A DNA stretch of 64,000 nucleotides from Erythrobacter sp. (GTDB lineage Bacteria; Pseudomonadota; Alphaproteobacteria; Sphingomonadales; Sphingomonadaceae), in contig JAILWQ010000003.1 of NCBI GenBank assembly GCA_025698865.1, positions 372,001 to 436,000 of the forward strand, in the 5' to 3' direction. How positions within the stretch are numbered: position 1 is the stretch's first letter; each line of letters starts with the position of its first letter. Below the pieces are notes generated by a model. It made no database searches and was not told the DNA's origin. It worked only from the letters and a program-made list of their open reading frames with translations. This document shows positions 26,566 through 34,529 of the stretch, in pieces. A program made the translations under genes and the position numbers.

Positions 26566-26938
26566 AGGGTCAAAATAGCCGGAACCTCGACTGATCGGAA
26601 GTAGAACACGCGGTTCTCGACAGATACCAATTTCTGAAATAACTCGCGAGCAAAATGCGTGTCAGTTATCTGATTCGATTTGTCGCCGGCAAGTTCCCAT
26701 TGATTGATCAATTAGGGAGGCGACCGTCCTATTCTCAGGCAATATGGAGTATTGCCGAGTTATACCCTATGGAATTTGATAGCTATATGTAATCAACCCT
26801 CCGTGTTTCGCATCTTTATATATAACTGATGGCTTTATTAGAGAAATTGGCACCCCCGAATCCCTCCTTACGTTGGTCGCTTAGTGCTGGTATTCGATCC
26901 GAAATCTGGCTATGATAGAGCATAGAAAGGAGCGCTAT
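26566..26938. promoter_or_regulatory. AT-rich divergent promoter region of the RiPP cluster
   Basis: A 373-bp gap between the divergent 1261-aa gene and the first RiPP precursor gene. It is clearly AT-richer than anything nearby (for example around 26760-26850), as expected for promoters on an acquired element. A strong Shine-Dalgarno (AAAGGAG, 26925-26931) closes it before the precursor start. I see no convincing gene or named operator inside. Confidence 0.5.
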
Positions 26939-27085
26939 ATGCGGATGGACAACAAGATCGTGACCAGCGTTGATGCCGGCCTAAGCAGCGTAGCACTCGC
27001 GCGGGTGATCGCCGAAGTGCGCACACAAGATGTTCGGGCGGCCGCGGGCGCGTATAATCGGACCTATAACCGGCATAATCGGTGA
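26939..27085 (+). CDS. RiPP precursor peptide 1 (core YNRTYNRHNR)
   Basis: A 48-residue peptide with a strong ribosome site (AAAGGAG). The leader contains SSVALARVIAEVR and the C-terminus ends AYNRTYNRHNR. A second tiny gene at 28241 shares the leader motif (SVALQRLIAEVR) and the ending (LYNRTYHRHNR). The TGA stop overlaps the GTG of the radical SAM gene, so the two are translationally coupled. Small size, conserved leader, repetitive C-terminus and modification enzymes next door are the hallmarks of a ribosomally made, modified peptide. The ending reads as three aromatic-X-Arg triplets: YNR, YNR and HNR. Confidence 0.82.
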   Translation: MRMDNKIVTSVDAGLSSVALARVIAEVRTQDVRAAAGAYNRTYNRHNR

Positions 27086-28230
27086 CCAAGCCGGAGGACG
27101 ACGCGCGCCAGCTCGACACGGTCCTGCTCAAGGTTGCGAGCCGCTGCAATCTCGATTGCAGCTATTGCTATGTCTATCACATGGGCGACAGCGCGTGGCG
27201 CGATCAGCCCAAGCAGATGTCTGATGCGGTGCTTGACGCCGTCGCACGCCGTCTGGCCGATCAATATGCGCTACAAGCCGCTCCGTTCAGCGTCGTTCTG
27301 CATGGCGGGGAGCCCCTGCTTCTCGGTGCGGCAAAACTCGAGCGGTTCTGCGCCAGGTTAAGGGACGCCCTGCCGCACCCGTGCGGCATCCATATTCAGA
27401 CCAACGGCGCGCTGCTGGGCGATCCAGTTATTGATGTGCTGGTGCGCTACGACGTCGGCATATCCGTGAGCATCGACGGCCCACAACGTGTTCATGACCG
27501 GTTTCGAGTCGGCCATCGCGGCAAGGGATCCTATTCAAGAGTCCGCGCCGGGATCGAAAATGTGACCGCACGGGCGGACGCGCGGCCCTTGCTCGCGGGC
27601 GTGCTAGCCGTGATTGATCCCGAAAGCGATCCAGCCGAGGTCTATGCAGCACTCAAGGCGCTGGGCGCTCCGGGCCTCGACATCCTGCCGCGAGACGGCA
27701 ATTGGGACACGCTGCCGTTCGGCAAGTCGGCGCCGGGGACGACCGAATACGGCCAATGGCTCGAAGGGTTTCTGGACAGCTATTTGTCCGACCCCGAGCC
27801 GCCAAGGGTCCGGCTGCTCGACGATATGCTGCGGCTCGTTCTTGGCGGCCGTTCGATCAAGGAAGGCGTGGGCACCACCGATTACGGGATCCTGGTGATC
27901 GAGCCGGACGGCACGGTCGACAAGAATGACACACTCAAAGTCGCCGGCGCCGGCGAGGATCGCTTCGGTGAACGCTGGTCGGTGCTGACGGACAGCTTCG
28001 ACCAAATCCTGGATAGCCCAGCCTTCGCCGATTATTATCGCCAGCAGCGGCCGAGCGCCGCGGCGTGCCACGCCTGTCCCGATCTCGGCATTTGTGGCGG
28101 CGGCATGGTCGCGCACCGCTGGAGCCAAACGCGCGGCTATGACAATCCAACCATCTTCTGCGCCGACCAGCGCCATCTGATTGCAAAAATGCGTCAGCTG
28201 GCCGAAGCCGCGTTACCCCATGCCGCCTGA
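27082..28230 (+). CDS. Radical SAM/SPASM peptide maturase (FxsB-like)
   Basis: A 382-residue radical SAM enzyme starting at GTG 27082. The cluster motif is CNLDCSYCYVYHMGD (Cys22, Cys26, Cys29), the YVY-x-MGD form typical of FxsB-type maturases. The C-terminal SPASM region shows CHACPDLGICGGGMVAHRW and FCADQRHLI. The product of this class in other RiPPs is a three-residue cyclophane, an aromatic side chain joined to the beta-carbon of the residue two positions on. Here the substrates would be the Tyr/His-X-Arg triplets of the two neighbouring precursors (inference). Overlap with precursor 1 and a 10-bp gap to precursor 2 place it in one operon. Confidence 0.9.
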   Translation: MTKPEDDARQLDTVLLKVASRCNLDCSYCYVYHMGDSAWRDQPKQMSDAVLDAVARRLADQYALQAAPFSVVLHGGEPLLLGAAKLERFCARLRDALPHPCGIHIQTNGALLGDPVIDVLVRYDVGISVSIDGPQRVHDRFRVGHRGKGSYSRVRAGIENVTARADARPLLAGVLAVIDPESDPAEVYAALKALGAPGLDILPRDGNWDTLPFGKSAPGTTEYGQWLEGFLDSYLSDPEPPRVRLLDDMLRLVLGGRSIKEGVGTTDYGILVIEPDGTVDKNDTLKVAGAGEDRFGERWSVLTDSFDQILDSPAFADYYRQQRPSAAACHACPDLGICGGGMVAHRWSQTRGYDNPTIFCADQRHLIAKMRQLAEAALPHAA

Positions 28231-28240
28231 GGATTAAACC

Positions 28241-28414
28241 ATGCGTAACGAGCCCATTTCATTGTTCCACGACGCGGCGGCGTCCGCCCGCGACCTCCCG
28301 CTCACCGACAGCGTAGCGCTGCAGCGGCTGATCGCCGAGGTGCGCCAGTGCGATGCCAGCGGCATAGCCGACACGACCCTCTACAACCGCACCTATCACC
28401 GACATAACCGCTAG
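28241..28414 (+). CDS. RiPP precursor peptide 2 (core YNRTYHRHNR)
   Basis: A 57-residue peptide starting 10 bp after the radical SAM gene. The leader has SVALQRLIAEVR and the end is TTLYNRTYHRHNR. The N-terminal part differs from precursor 1, but the leader helix and last ten residues are conserved apart from one Asn to His change. That pattern (conserved leader motif and core, divergent remainder) argues for true precursors rather than chance frames. The oxygenase gene begins 6 bp later. Confidence 0.82.
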   Translation: MRNEPISLFHDAAASARDLPLTDSVALQRLIAEVRQCDASGIADTTLYNRTYHRHNR

Positions 28415-28420
28415 CGCGAG

Positions 28421-29029
28421 ATGCCGGCCCTGAATCGCCTTGACCCCTATGCGCGGCTCGAACCGGTGGAATCGGCAACGGCGCCGTTTCGCTATTTCGT
28501 GGCGGAGCATTGCCTGGATGCTGCGATTGAGCCTGTGCTGCTTGACTGGCTTGAGACGGATGCCCCATGGACGCTGGTTGAGACCGACTTCTACGAGCAG
28601 TTCGAATTCGACCTACGCGACGCTGATCTCCCGCCAGCGCTTGCGTGTCTTGTCGATCCTGAGATGCTTGGGCGCTTGCGACGAAAGATGGAGCAGGCGC
28701 TGGGCGATGCACTCGCCCAGCATGTTCAGTTGGTTGCGCACCGCCTCGACCCTGGTCAGCGCATCGCCATCCATAATGATATGCGCGAGGGCGGTGAAAC
28801 GCACCGGCTGACCGTGCAGCTCAATCGTGGCCTCACCAACGCGGACGGTGGATTCTTCATGCTGTTCAACAGCGATGACGCCAGCGACGTCCACCGGATC
28901 CTGCGGCCGGTATCGGGTAGCGCGATCGGCTTCGCGATCAGCTCAGCGTCACATCATGCGGTCTCGCGGCTGCATGGCGGGACGCGGTTTACACTGGTCT
29001 ATTCCTTTTACGCGCAGCACGATGGCTGA
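28421..29029 (+). CDS. 2-oxoglutarate/Fe(II) oxygenase, prolyl-4-hydroxylase type
   Basis: A 202-residue enzyme with a double-stranded beta-helix pattern. The iron site is His118-x-Asp120 (AIHNDMREG) with a distal His near 179 (SASHHAVSRLHGGTRFTLVY). Arg189 is placed to bind 2-oxoglutarate. In a RiPP operon it probably hydroxylates a precursor residue, Asn or Arg of the core being candidates (inference). It follows precursor 2 by 6 bp and overlaps the next gene by 8 nt. Confidence 0.82.
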   Translation: MPALNRLDPYARLEPVESATAPFRYFVAEHCLDAAIEPVLLDWLETDAPWTLVETDFYEQFEFDLRDADLPPALACLVDPEMLGRLRRKMEQALGDALAQHVQLVAHRLDPGQRIAIHNDMREGGETHRLTVQLNRGLTNADGGFFMLFNSDDASDVHRILRPVSGSAIGFAISSASHHAVSRLHGGTRFTLVYSFYAQHDG

Positions 29030-29882
29030 GATCGGCGTGCAGCTCGACGCGCGCATTGCCGCCGGCGAGCCGTTCTGGCTCCCAGGTCTTGCCGACGCCT
29101 TGGTTGAGGAGTTCTGGTCGACACCACAGGCGACCACCCAGGCCGGCTATACCACTGCGCGGTGGCTCGGCGAGATGCCACCGTTGGCCGACGCTCCGCG
29201 TAACTCACACGAAGGATTGACGATCGAGCCATTGCCGAAGGCATTTCACGGCCGGTTTCGGGATGCGGCCGCGATGGGGAGCCATGCAGCAATTCGCGCC
29301 GCGATTGACGCTGCGCTGACGCAGCTGATCGCGGGAGATGCAGGCCAAATGGTCACACGCTTGGTGCGCGCAATCCATGTGGTCGAGGCGCTCGGACCCG
29401 GCTATGATATCAGCCATTCGGAACCATCGATACCCTTCTCCATCTTCGTATCCGTGCCGGCCGGCGAGCGACATGGCACGCTCCGACTCGCGGAATCGCT
29501 GCTGCACGAGGCCCTGCATCTCCAGCTGACCCTGATCGAACGTCATGTTCCGATGGTGCGCGACACGACAGCGACCGGCTATTCCCCGTGGCAGCGGTCC
29601 CAACGTCCGCTCTCCGGACTGCTCCACGGTCTCTATGTGTTCGCCGGGATTGATCAATGGCTAACGCTGCTCGACGCAGCGCCTTTGATTTCCTCGGAAG
29701 ACTGCATCTGTCTCACCCGCCGCCGGGCCGAGATCGCACAGGAAATCGCCGCGGTTGCAACGCTTGGCAACGCTCCAGGTCTTACGCCTACCGGCCGCCA
29801 CCTCGCGCGTTGGCTCCTACAGTCGCATGAGCGCGCCGGGGACCGCTTGCATCAGATCGCTGGCGAGAGGGCGGACAGTTAA
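29022..29882 (+). CDS. HExxH-type putative peptide beta-hydroxylase
   Basis: A 286-residue protein with LLHEALHLQLTLIE (His162-Glu163-Ala-Leu-His166) inside a helical domain. This is the pattern of the HEXXH domain proteins that accompany FxsB-type radical SAM enzymes. Members of that family have been assigned as 2-oxoglutarate-dependent peptide beta-hydroxylases rather than proteases. ATG 29022 overlaps the upstream oxygenase stop. It is the last gene of the RiPP operon; its stop overlaps that of the convergent ptuB-like gene. Confidence 0.78.
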   Translation: MAEIGVQLDARIAAGEPFWLPGLADALVEEFWSTPQATTQAGYTTARWLGEMPPLADAPRNSHEGLTIEPLPKAFHGRFRDAAAMGSHAAIRAAIDAALTQLIAGDAGQMVTRLVRAIHVVEALGPGYDISHSEPSIPFSIFVSVPAGERHGTLRLAESLLHEALHLQLTLIERHVPMVRDTTATGYSPWQRSQRPLSGLLHGLYVFAGIDQWLTLLDAAPLISSEDCICLTRRRAEIAQEIAAVATLGNAPGLTPTGRHLARWLLQSHERAGDRLHQIAGERADS

Positions 29883-30673
29883 GCCGCCGACACAGGGAGG
29901 AAATTGTCGCCTGCATCGAGCGCAGCCAGATGATCGGCTGTTGCGGCGCTGAACCTGGCGCCGGGAAGGATTGCGGCAGCAAGCTCAGCTCGCGCGCGCT
30001 GGATAAAATCAATGGCCTCGGGGCGCGGATCGCCGTCGAACAAGGACACGCTTTCATGCACCAGGGTAAGCATCCGCAGGTGCTGGAGCCGGTCACGGGC
30101 GAGCGCTGTCCTGCCAAGCGCGAGCATATCGATTGTCGCGTCGCCCGCAGCAGTCAATCCAGTCGCCGCTTCGCCACGAAATACGATATGCTCGCGCGGG
30201 TTGCGATGGCCATAGGCATCTAGTAGCAGCGGCTGTTCCAGCGTGATATCGGCATGGTGATCGCGGGCGCGGTTCGCTTCGTTCTCCAAGGGAAACCAGT
30301 TGCGCTTTCGATAGGAATTGCAGTCCGGACAGGCGTAGCAGAGGTTTTCCCAACTGTAGCCCAGCCAATAATAGCCCGGATAGATTCGTCCTGCATCGGT
30401 ATCGACAGCGCCCTTCGGGCGGTAATGCTCAACATCTCCGGCAACATTGGCGTCGAAAATTGCTTCACAGAAGGCACATTTGTCGTGCTGGTCGGCCTTT
30501 AATTGGCGTTTGACGACGTCGGTGCCGTAAATCCCTTTGCGGATGTCGAAGCTTCGCGCGCCACTGCGATAGTCCCCTGCAGCGGCATCATAGGCGGTGC
30601 AGTTGTCATCATTGGCTTGGATCCCGCGTCCGAGCGACGACGGCACCGCAGCAGACTTGGTATGGCGGATCAC
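29879..30673 (-). CDS. ptuB: HNH endonuclease of Septu type (PtuB-like)
   Basis: A 264-residue HNH nuclease. CAFCE (Cys66, Cys69) precedes DVEHYRPKG (His83), then YYWLGYSWENLCYACPDCN (Cys115, Cys118, Asn119) and NWFPLE. This is the pattern of PtuB and related HNH proteins paired with an ATPase. It follows the ATPase gene with an ATGA overlap. In known Septu systems PtuA and PtuB form a complex that cuts DNA after phage sensing. Confidence 0.8.
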   Translation of the reverse strand: MIRHTKSAAVPSSLGRGIQANDDNCTAYDAAAGDYRSGARSFDIRKGIYGTDVVKRQLKADQHDKCAFCEAIFDANVAGDVEHYRPKGAVDTDAGRIYPGYYWLGYSWENLCYACPDCNSYRKRNWFPLENEANRARDHHADITLEQPLLLDAYGHRNPREHIVFRGEAATGLTAAGDATIDMLALGRTALARDRLQHLRMLTLVHESVSLFDGDPRPEAIDFIQRARAELAAAILPGARFSAATADHLAALDAGDNFLPVSAA

Positions 30674-32076
30674 GGTACGCGCGTCGCCAGCAGCGCGGCA
30701 GCTTCGCGAATGAGCTTGGCAGCTTCGTCATCCTCGGGCGCGAGATCGCTCGGGATCGCGGCGACTAGAAGATTGGCGGCCTTGAGCCGTTCTCGGTCTT
30801 CCGGATCGAGCGTCTGCTTGCCGAGCAGGGTCCGGCGGGTCTCGAAGGCTTCGACGATTTCAGGCGCATAAGGGTCGGCATCGTGCAGCAGGCCAACACT
30901 CACTTGGTCGAGCCGCCAGCTGCGCACGGTCTGTGGATCATTGTCGATGATCGCGTGATCACCTTCGCGGGTGACGACCGCGACATTGGTGTCGAGATAG
31001 GTCTGCGCCAGCACAGGACTGTGCGTCGTGACGATGAACTGCACCTTGGGAAACACGCCGGACAGATCACGCCGCACGCGGCGTTGCCATTTGGGATGCA
31101 GATGGAGGTCGAGCTCGTCGATGAGGACAATGGCCGGTTCGCGGAGCGGATCGACGCTGTCTTTGTGATATTCGGCCATTCGCCATGCAAGGTCGACGGT
31201 CCAAGCGAACATCGTCTGATAGCCGATGCTCAGCGAATGGAGCGGCACTTCCCCCGAATAGGTTTCGATCCAGACGCCGGTCTTTTCCTCGGCAAAGCCG
31301 GGGAGTGCCGGGCCATAGACGTGAATGCGCTCGGGTTGTTCGACTTCGGGTAGGATGCAGGCGAGCGCCTGCCGGATTTCGCGATAGAGGATGGCTGCGC
31401 GGCTTTCCGCGCCGCGGCCAGACCTGCCCTTGCGATCACGATCCTCGCGCAGCGCGATATGATCGAGATCCTCGAGGATTTGGACGGCGTCGGCGAGCTC
31501 TATCTCCGCATTGAACAGAGAGGCGGTGGAGTCGTCCTGATCGGAGACGACATCGCTGCGCCGGTACGGCGGATGGCGTGCTGCGCTGTAGCCAACGACC
31601 AGGGGTGGCAGGAATGGCTTACGCTTCGTTTTGCTGAAGCCGAATTCGGTCAGATCCTTTCTCTCGACCCGATATTCTGCCTTGGTCGAGACGTGTTTTC
31701 CGCGGCCCTTGGGCCGCTTCGTCGGCCGAAGTTCGCGTCCGATCGAGAATTCCGCTTCGATGCCAACCTGCAACCCCTCGCCGACCCGCGCGATGTCGAC
31801 AAGCAACGCGTCTTCATAGGCCGGCATCGCCGGTTCGACGCGATCGGGGTCGCGGGCGTCGGTGCGTGCGCTTTGCTCGACGTTGAGGATCGGCCGCATC
31901 AGCGCGAGGCACTGCAGCAGTGTCGTCTTGCCGAGGCCATTTTCGCCAAGCACAAGGGTCCAGGGCGCAGGTCCGCCATCCAGCCGCAGATCGAGCACAA
32001 CGCCGGGCAGAAACGCTTTCACGTTGGAAAGGCGCAGCTCGCTATAGTAGACTGGCGCTGCCTCGCTGGCGTTCAT
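30670..32076 (-). CDS. ptuA: Septu-type ATPase (PtuA-like, OLD/ABC-like AAA)
   Basis: A 468-residue ATPase. Walker A is GENGLGKTT (44-52), at the end of the N-terminal strand pair that starts LRLSNVKAFLPG. Walker B and signature are IVLIDELDLHLHPKWQRRV, followed by FIVTTHSPVLAQTYL with the switch His. This SMC/OLD-like layout, together with the downstream HNH gene, defines a two-gene Septu-like module. Its start lies 227 bp from the small gene on the other strand. Confidence 0.8.
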   Translation of the reverse strand: MNASEAAPVYYSELRLSNVKAFLPGVVLDLRLDGGPAPWTLVLGENGLGKTTLLQCLALMRPILNVEQSARTDARDPDRVEPAMPAYEDALLVDIARVGEGLQVGIEAEFSIGRELRPTKRPKGRGKHVSTKAEYRVERKDLTEFGFSKTKRKPFLPPLVVGYSAARHPPYRRSDVVSDQDDSTASLFNAEIELADAVQILEDLDHIALREDRDRKGRSGRGAESRAAILYREIRQALACILPEVEQPERIHVYGPALPGFAEEKTGVWIETYSGEVPLHSLSIGYQTMFAWTVDLAWRMAEYHKDSVDPLREPAIVLIDELDLHLHPKWQRRVRRDLSGVFPKVQFIVTTHSPVLAQTYLDTNVAVVTREGDHAIIDNDPQTVRSWRLDQVSVGLLHDADPYAPEIVEAFETRRTLLGKQTLDPEDRERLKAANLLVAAIPSDLAPEDDEAAKLIREAAALLATRVP

Positions 32077-32302
32077 CGGCTTACCTTCTCATGCTCATTG
32101 CGGCTGCGCGCGCTGGCGGACGGGAGCACGACGCCGTCACCCGAATCCAGCCATGGCGTACTGCCCGTTCGAGTACCGATATAGCGAAGCGAGACTGGCA
32201 TGCACACACTGCCGTCCACGGATGGGAGGTTTACCTCCTTGATCCTGCGCGGCGCGCGCGCCACGTTCGCCTCAAATAGATCGGACCAGCAAAGGATCAG
32301 CG

Positions 32303-32533
32303 ATGAGCGGGATGGATAGCGGATTGCCAGAGCTCGAAGAGCCGTGCGACGCCTGCAACGGCACTGGGGACGCGCCGCCGGCCAACTCCTACGAACCGCG
32401 GGCCAGCTTCAACTGCCTGAAGTGCAAGGGTCACAAGCTCGCGCCGACCGAATCGGGCCAGAAGCTGATCGAATTCATCAAGCGCCGGTTCGAGCTGCCC
32501 GAGCGCGAAGCCCATCGATCGTTGTTCCGCTAG
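32303..32533 (+). CDS. Small protein with two CxxC zinc-ribbon motifs
   Basis: A 76-residue frame with CDACNGTG and CLKCKG, the spacing of a DnaJ-like zinc ribbon, and a basic C-terminal helix (KLIEFIKRRFELPE). No wider family recognised. It is the last gene of element A, just before the middle repeat. Confidence 0.6.
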   Translation: MSGMDSGLPELEEPCDACNGTGDAPPANSYEPRASFNCLKCKGHKLAPTESGQKLIEFIKRRFELPEREAHRSLFR

Positions 32534-32583
32534 GATGAACGAACGGCAGGTTTCGAGGCTGACGACGGTATGGGGAAATGGCG

Positions 32584-33194
32584 GAAACTGGGGCGCAAAG
32601 CGGTCATCCTAGGAATGAAAAGGTTGTGTCCTCCCCTGCCCCAAAGTCGGCCACCTCTGTTCGAATCCTCACGCGGGACTCGAACTCCACCGTTTGACCG
32701 GGACCTCTGCGATGTATTTCGCCATGAAATGTCTTGAACAAGCCGTTGTCCTAGAGTCAAAATCTATCCTTCGGCTCGCATTCGCGGGTGGGGGTATCAC
32801 CTAACTCACCCACAGCGGGAAATACCCCCAAAATACCCCCACAAAGCCTCCGGCTTCAAGCGAACACATGCGGACGCATACGGACACAAGCGGACTGGCG
32901 TGGTAGCACATCAGCTATCGAAATCAGGGATTTGGGTCGAAAATCCGGACGCATACGGACCCAAGCGAACCTATGCGGACGCTATTTCCTGGTAGCGGAG
33001 GAGGAACATATAGCGAACATACAACGTTCTGACATTGCTCGTTTTTTCCGCCCAACTCTTGGAAAATACCCCCACCGATACCCCCAGACTCCCGAATTTG
33101 CGCCAAACCGTTACAAAGGTGCGATCGGCCGACTAATGTTCGAAAATTGGCAGTTCAACCGCCTCATTGAACGGCGGAAGTTGGGCCGGGAACA
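32584..33194. repeat. Middle direct repeat of the tRNA-Met islands, att-like core at 32988-33004
   Basis: Matches the left copy (18955-19566) in two blocks: 32584-32686 (about three changes in 103 bp) and 32822-33194. The stretch between them is diverged in sequence but nearly equal in length. CCTGGTAGCGGAGGAGG at 32988-33004 is again the tRNA-Met 3' end. It separates element A from element B, as expected if a second element integrated at the same tRNA site. Confidence 0.82.
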
Positions 33195-33256
33195 GACCGT
33201 CCGATATTGGCGGGAGAACAGCACGAAGCGGGCATTCGGTTCACGACCCCAGTTTC
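33190..33256. repeat. Dispersed short intergenic repeat, diverged copy
   Basis: GGAACAGACCGTCCGATAT at the left and TTCGGTTCACGACCCCAGTT at the right resemble the elements at 19564 and 21008. It directly follows the middle island repeat, as copy 1 directly follows the left one, so it may be part of the same repeat unit. Confidence 0.4.
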
Positions 33257-33350
33257 GGAAATGGTGAGTCCCCATCCGCATTTGCGAAAGCGGACGTTAA
33301 TGCTGAGGATGCGAGTTAGGCCTCTTACGCCGACACTGGAGCAGTAATTC

Positions 33351-33809
33351 ATGCGCCAAATTGGGTCTTATATCGTGGCAGCATCGATAATCTTCTTGAC
33401 CGGATGTGTTGAAGAAAACCCACCTGTAGCGTCGCGTCTTGCGCATTATACGCCATTCGATCTCAAGACGCGGCCGCAATTCTCCCGCTACCAAGAAGTT
33501 GTTGGCTCCTACCTGCGTCGAGAAGCGCTAGGGGGGGACTCTCAAGCCTGTGTGATCGGCATGACGCGCGGAAGCAGAGACACAGATATGGTATGGGTCA
33601 TCTGGCGCGGAGGCAATCGGCTCATTCAATGGTTCTCTGGAGAAGATAACCTCGAATTGTCCTCGCGTAACCTTAGTTTGACCGATGATGTCGTTCCTAC
33701 CGATGCAGACATCGGTACGAGCACCTACCTTGAGAGCCGGGCATGGGTGAATGAGCTGGAGCGCTTGTGCAAACAACATGGTCGTCGCGTGTCCGCTACC
33801 GCAGCGTAG
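33351..33809 (+). CDS. Putative lipoprotein of unknown function
   Basis: A 152-residue frame. The signal peptide MRQIGSYIVAASIIFLTGC ends in a good lipobox (LTGC, Cys19). The mature part is soluble with one internal Cys pair (ACVIG, RLCKQ). No family recognised. It opens element B but is not translationally joined to the long operon downstream. Confidence 0.62.
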   Translation: MRQIGSYIVAASIIFLTGCVEENPPVASRLAHYTPFDLKTRPQFSRYQEVVGSYLRREALGGDSQACVIGMTRGSRDTDMVWVIWRGGNRLIQWFSGEDNLELSSRNLSLTDDVVPTDADIGTSTYLESRAWVNELERLCKQHGRRVSATAA

Positions 33810-33811
33810 TG

Positions 33812-34110
33812 GCCGATCCGCCTGCCGAATTGATCGAGGCTTGCGGCAATCACCGCGTCATTCTCGTCAAATCGCTCGATCAAGCGGCAGGATATGGCGG
33901 CGACTGGTTCGCGGTGAAGCAATATGCGCGGCAACACGGCCTCATCGATGCAGAGGCAATGAACAGGCGAACGCCTGCCTCGTTGATCAAGAGCGGATCA
34001 TGGCGGATCAGCGCCTGCGGGGCAGCGCGGCCGAACCCCGGCTTTGCGCGCAGGTCATGCCGATCATGCCTCGACAGCCGGTAGCTCCAAGATCGGAGAG
34101 CCAGTCGTGA
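33812..34110 (+). pseudogene. Frameshifted C-terminal fragment related to the lipoprotein at 43519
   Basis: One frame reads DPPAELIEACGNHRVILVK, matching DPALAEACGNHKVVSVT of the gene at 43519. About 45 codons on, the match moves to another frame (NEQANACLVDQERIMADQRL), matching VERANKCAVEQAKREADRRL. The N-terminal half of that family is absent. So this is a broken, truncated relative of an operon member. It supports duplication and loss within the operon family. Confidence 0.7.
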
Positions 34111-34529
34111 ACAGGACAGGGAAACCGGCTGTTATGCTGGCCATTGGCGTTGCGCTTTCTGGCTGTGCAACGGCCGCGATCGAAGCGCAGCCAATCACTA
34201 TCGACCGCGATGCCTTTGGCGGTCAGGCGCTGTTTGGCGGCTCGATCGAAAGTATCGACGGCTGCATCGTTACCGGCCGCAGCAACAGCACTGTTCTGTT
34301 CGACCAGGGAGTCACCCTATTGCCTACCGGCGATGGCGTGTTCGATCCGGCGACCGGCAACAGCATTCGCTTCGGTGAGCGCATTAGCGGAGGCGCGGCG
34401 GTCCTGCGTGACGCCGGGCGAGGGTGGCCGATTCATGATATCGAGCGTTTCTATGGAGTTACGATCCCCGCAGCCTGCCCAAAACGCGATGTTATGCGGC
34501 TGCACCATATGGAGCCGATATCGGAATGA
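34107..34529 (+). CDS. Putative lipoprotein, first gene of the overlapping secreted-protein operon
   Basis: A 140-residue protein from GTG 34107 with CGGAGAG upstream. The signal peptide ends VALSGCAT (lipobox SGC). The mature domain (SIESIDGCIVTGRSNSTVLF, then IRFGERISGGAAVL, VTIPAACPK) resembles a domain seen in several later genes of the run: a conserved Gly-Cys turn, a beta-rich core and a second Cys. Its stop overlaps the next start (ATGA). Function unknown. Confidence 0.65.
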   Translation: MNRTGKPAVMLAIGVALSGCATAAIEAQPITIDRDAFGGQALFGGSIESIDGCIVTGRSNSTVLFDQGVTLLPTGDGVFDPATGNSIRFGERISGGAAVLRDAGRGWPIHDIERFYGVTIPAACPKRDVMRLHHMEPISE

